DNA of 6,465 nucleotides from a bacterium (GTDB taxonomy: Bacteria > SZUA-79 > Acidulodesulfobacterales > Acidulodesulfobacteraceae). Below are positions 5,612 through 6,465 of this stretch, in pieces (the stretch's first letter is position 1; each line of letters opens with the position of its first letter). Made by a program: the position numbers and the translations under genes. Below the pieces are notes generated by a model that searched no databases, was not told where the DNA came from, and saw only the letters and a list, made by a program, of their open reading frames with translations. The stretch is taken from positions 1 through 6,465 of the forward strand of contig JAJYYR010000045.1 in assembly GCA_021800805.1 (NCBI GenBank). The letters are read 5' to 3'.

Positions 5612-6465
5612 CTAATTTACTATTTTTGGAGAAATAAACACCATTAACTGCTCTTTGGAAACGCTTCTCTGCCTTGACGAAAAAAGATAGCCTATTACCG
5701 GCAGGGTCGATAAAATAGGAATTCCGTTATTGGAATGAGATTTATCGGTATATAAAATGCCTCCGATAACTAAAGTAGAATTGTTTTTAACCATAACCGT
5801 GGTCGAAACGCTTTTGTTATTCACAGAAGGAAATCCGTTAACTTCCTGTCCGAAATCGGGCTGTGAATTTGTAACGTTTATATTCAGCATAATGGAGTTT
5901 TTGCTTTCGACGATAGGAGTAACGGTCAGCGTAAGTCCCAACGTAATAGTCTGAAGAGACGACGTAACCGGTTCCTGCGTTATGACGGTAGTGCCGCCGG
6001 ACGCCGTTCCGGTTCCGCTTGAAGGCGTTGAAGATGAAGAGCCGCCTGATGCCGTATATGCGACATAATATAATGTAACCCCTGAATTTATGGTTGCCGC
6101 CTGACCGCTTATAACCGAAACGCTAGGGGATGCTATAACCTTGTCCCAGCCTAACTGCTGTCCTAAAGAAAGCTGAGCGGAAAGTATTCCAAAATTCTGC
6201 CATGCCGTTCCGACGCTTAAGTTTAGGGTATTTGAGCCTGCGGTTGACGTGGTAGCCCCGCTAAAGCCGGTAGGGAAAGTAGAGGTAGATATTATAGTGT
6301 TGTTATTATTGGGCGAAAAAGACCATGCTATGCCAAGATTTCTGACAAAATTATCCGTTACATCGACTATCCTTGCGTTTAAAAGGACGACTCTTTTTTT
6401 TACGTCTATTTTTTTAATAATATTTTTAATTTTTTTTATGTTTGAAGGAATATCGTAAACAAATA
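5612..6465 (-). CDS. pilQ: Type IV pilus secretin PilQ (C-terminal part; 5' end outside window)
   Basis: PilQ forms the multimeric outer-membrane pore through which the pilus fibre passes. The minus-strand frame is open from the right edge to the TAG at 5614-5612, giving 283 visible residues. A TTG near 5941 is internal (Leu in TLGLTLTVTP), not a start. The fragment begins in the end of an N-domain (FVYDIPSNIKKIKNIIKKID), then enters the secretin domain: VVLLNARIVDVTDNFVRNLG at visible residues 25-44, WDKVIASPSVSVISGQAATI at 106-125, GLTLTVTPIV at 176-185, STTVMVKNNSTLVIGGI at 220-236, the signature GIPILSTLPVIGYLF at 247-261, and LMVFISPKIV at 273-282. A Ser/Gly/Thr-rich insert lies at 139-160. 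The motif pattern and nearby pilMNO favour PilQ over GspD or MshL, though the N-terminal domains that would settle this are missing. It is co-directional with tatC and opposite to pilMNO. The pore acts in the outer membrane, so a signal peptide is expected outside the window. Confidence 0.9.
   Translation of the reverse strand, partial: FVYDIPSNIKKIKNIIKKIDVKKRVVLLNARIVDVTDNFVRNLGIAWSFSPNNNNTIISTSTFPTGFSGATTSTAGSNTLNLSVGTAWQNFGILSAQLSLGQQLGWDKVIASPSVSVISGQAATINSGVTLYYVAYTASGGSSSSTPSSGTGTASGGTTVITQEPVTSSLQTITLGLTLTVTPIVESKNSIMLNINVTNSQPDFGQEVNGFPSVNNKSVSTTVMVKNNSTLVIGGILYTDKSHSNNGIPILSTLPVIGYLFSSRQRSVSKEQLMVFISPKIVN

Noticed and set aside
5612..5941. A separate 109-residue gene starting at the TTG near 5941
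   Set aside because: The frame is open upstream to the window edge and the upstream translation matches the secretin domain, so this is only the C-terminal part of pilQ.
6249..6458. Plus-strand open frame opposite pilQ
   Set aside because: The opposite frame encodes well-recognised secretin sequence; this is an antisense shadow.
1..6465. CRISPR arrays, tRNA or rRNA genes, insertion sequences, attachment sites, riboswitches
   Set aside because: No regularly spaced repeats, transposase motifs, terminal inverted repeats or recognisable RNA gene patterns were seen, and almost all bases lie in conserved coding sequence.

Overview
The window is an ordinary-looking stretch of chromosome from a diderm (Gram-negative) bacterium. 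The diderm call rests on an outer-membrane secretin (PilQ) together with inner-membrane type IV pilus assembly proteins, SecF and TatC. The DNA is AT-rich and the proteins are rich in Lys, Asn and Ile, with many A/T homopolymer runs of 7-9 bases. No rRNA, tRNA, mobile element or other taxon-specific marker is present. A deltaproteobacteria-like lineage would fit the gene content, but that is a guess.

Layout. The plus strand reads: the 3' part of secF (1-540, cut by the left edge); recJ (582-2516), a single-strand-specific DNA exonuclease; then pilM (2543-3496), pilN (3517-4122) and pilO (4119-4709), the inner-membrane alignment complex of a type IVa pilus. All five point the same way with gaps of 41, 26, 20 and -4 bp, so they could form one long transcript. 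The minus strand reads from the right edge inward: the 3' part of a pilQ-type secretin gene (5612-6465, cut by the right edge), then tatC (4706-5590), the core subunit of the twin-arginine translocase, 21 bp downstream of pilQ. The two transcription units converge, and the stop codons of pilO and tatC share one palindromic CTAG at 4706-4709. There is no intergenic space there, and each unit's best terminator-like hairpin lies inside the other unit's coding end. No gene-free stretch exceeds 41 bp.

How the genes relate. SecF and TatC belong to the two general export routes across the inner membrane. PilM, PilN and PilO form the cytoplasmic/inner-membrane platform that lines up with the PilQ outer-membrane pore. 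In the canonical pilMNOPQ operon all five genes run in one direction. Here pilP is not found after pilO, and the secretin gene lies beyond tatC in the opposite orientation, so the cluster has been split and inverted.

I found no clear new defence, mobile or regulatory system. The points worth a second look are the pil gene arrangement, the interlocked convergent 3' ends, an enlarged first periplasmic loop and a changed conserved motif in TatC, a degenerate ATP-binding loop in PilM, a Ser/Gly/Thr-rich insert in the PilQ secretin domain, and a small in-frame MNRRIN mini-ORF directly before pilN.
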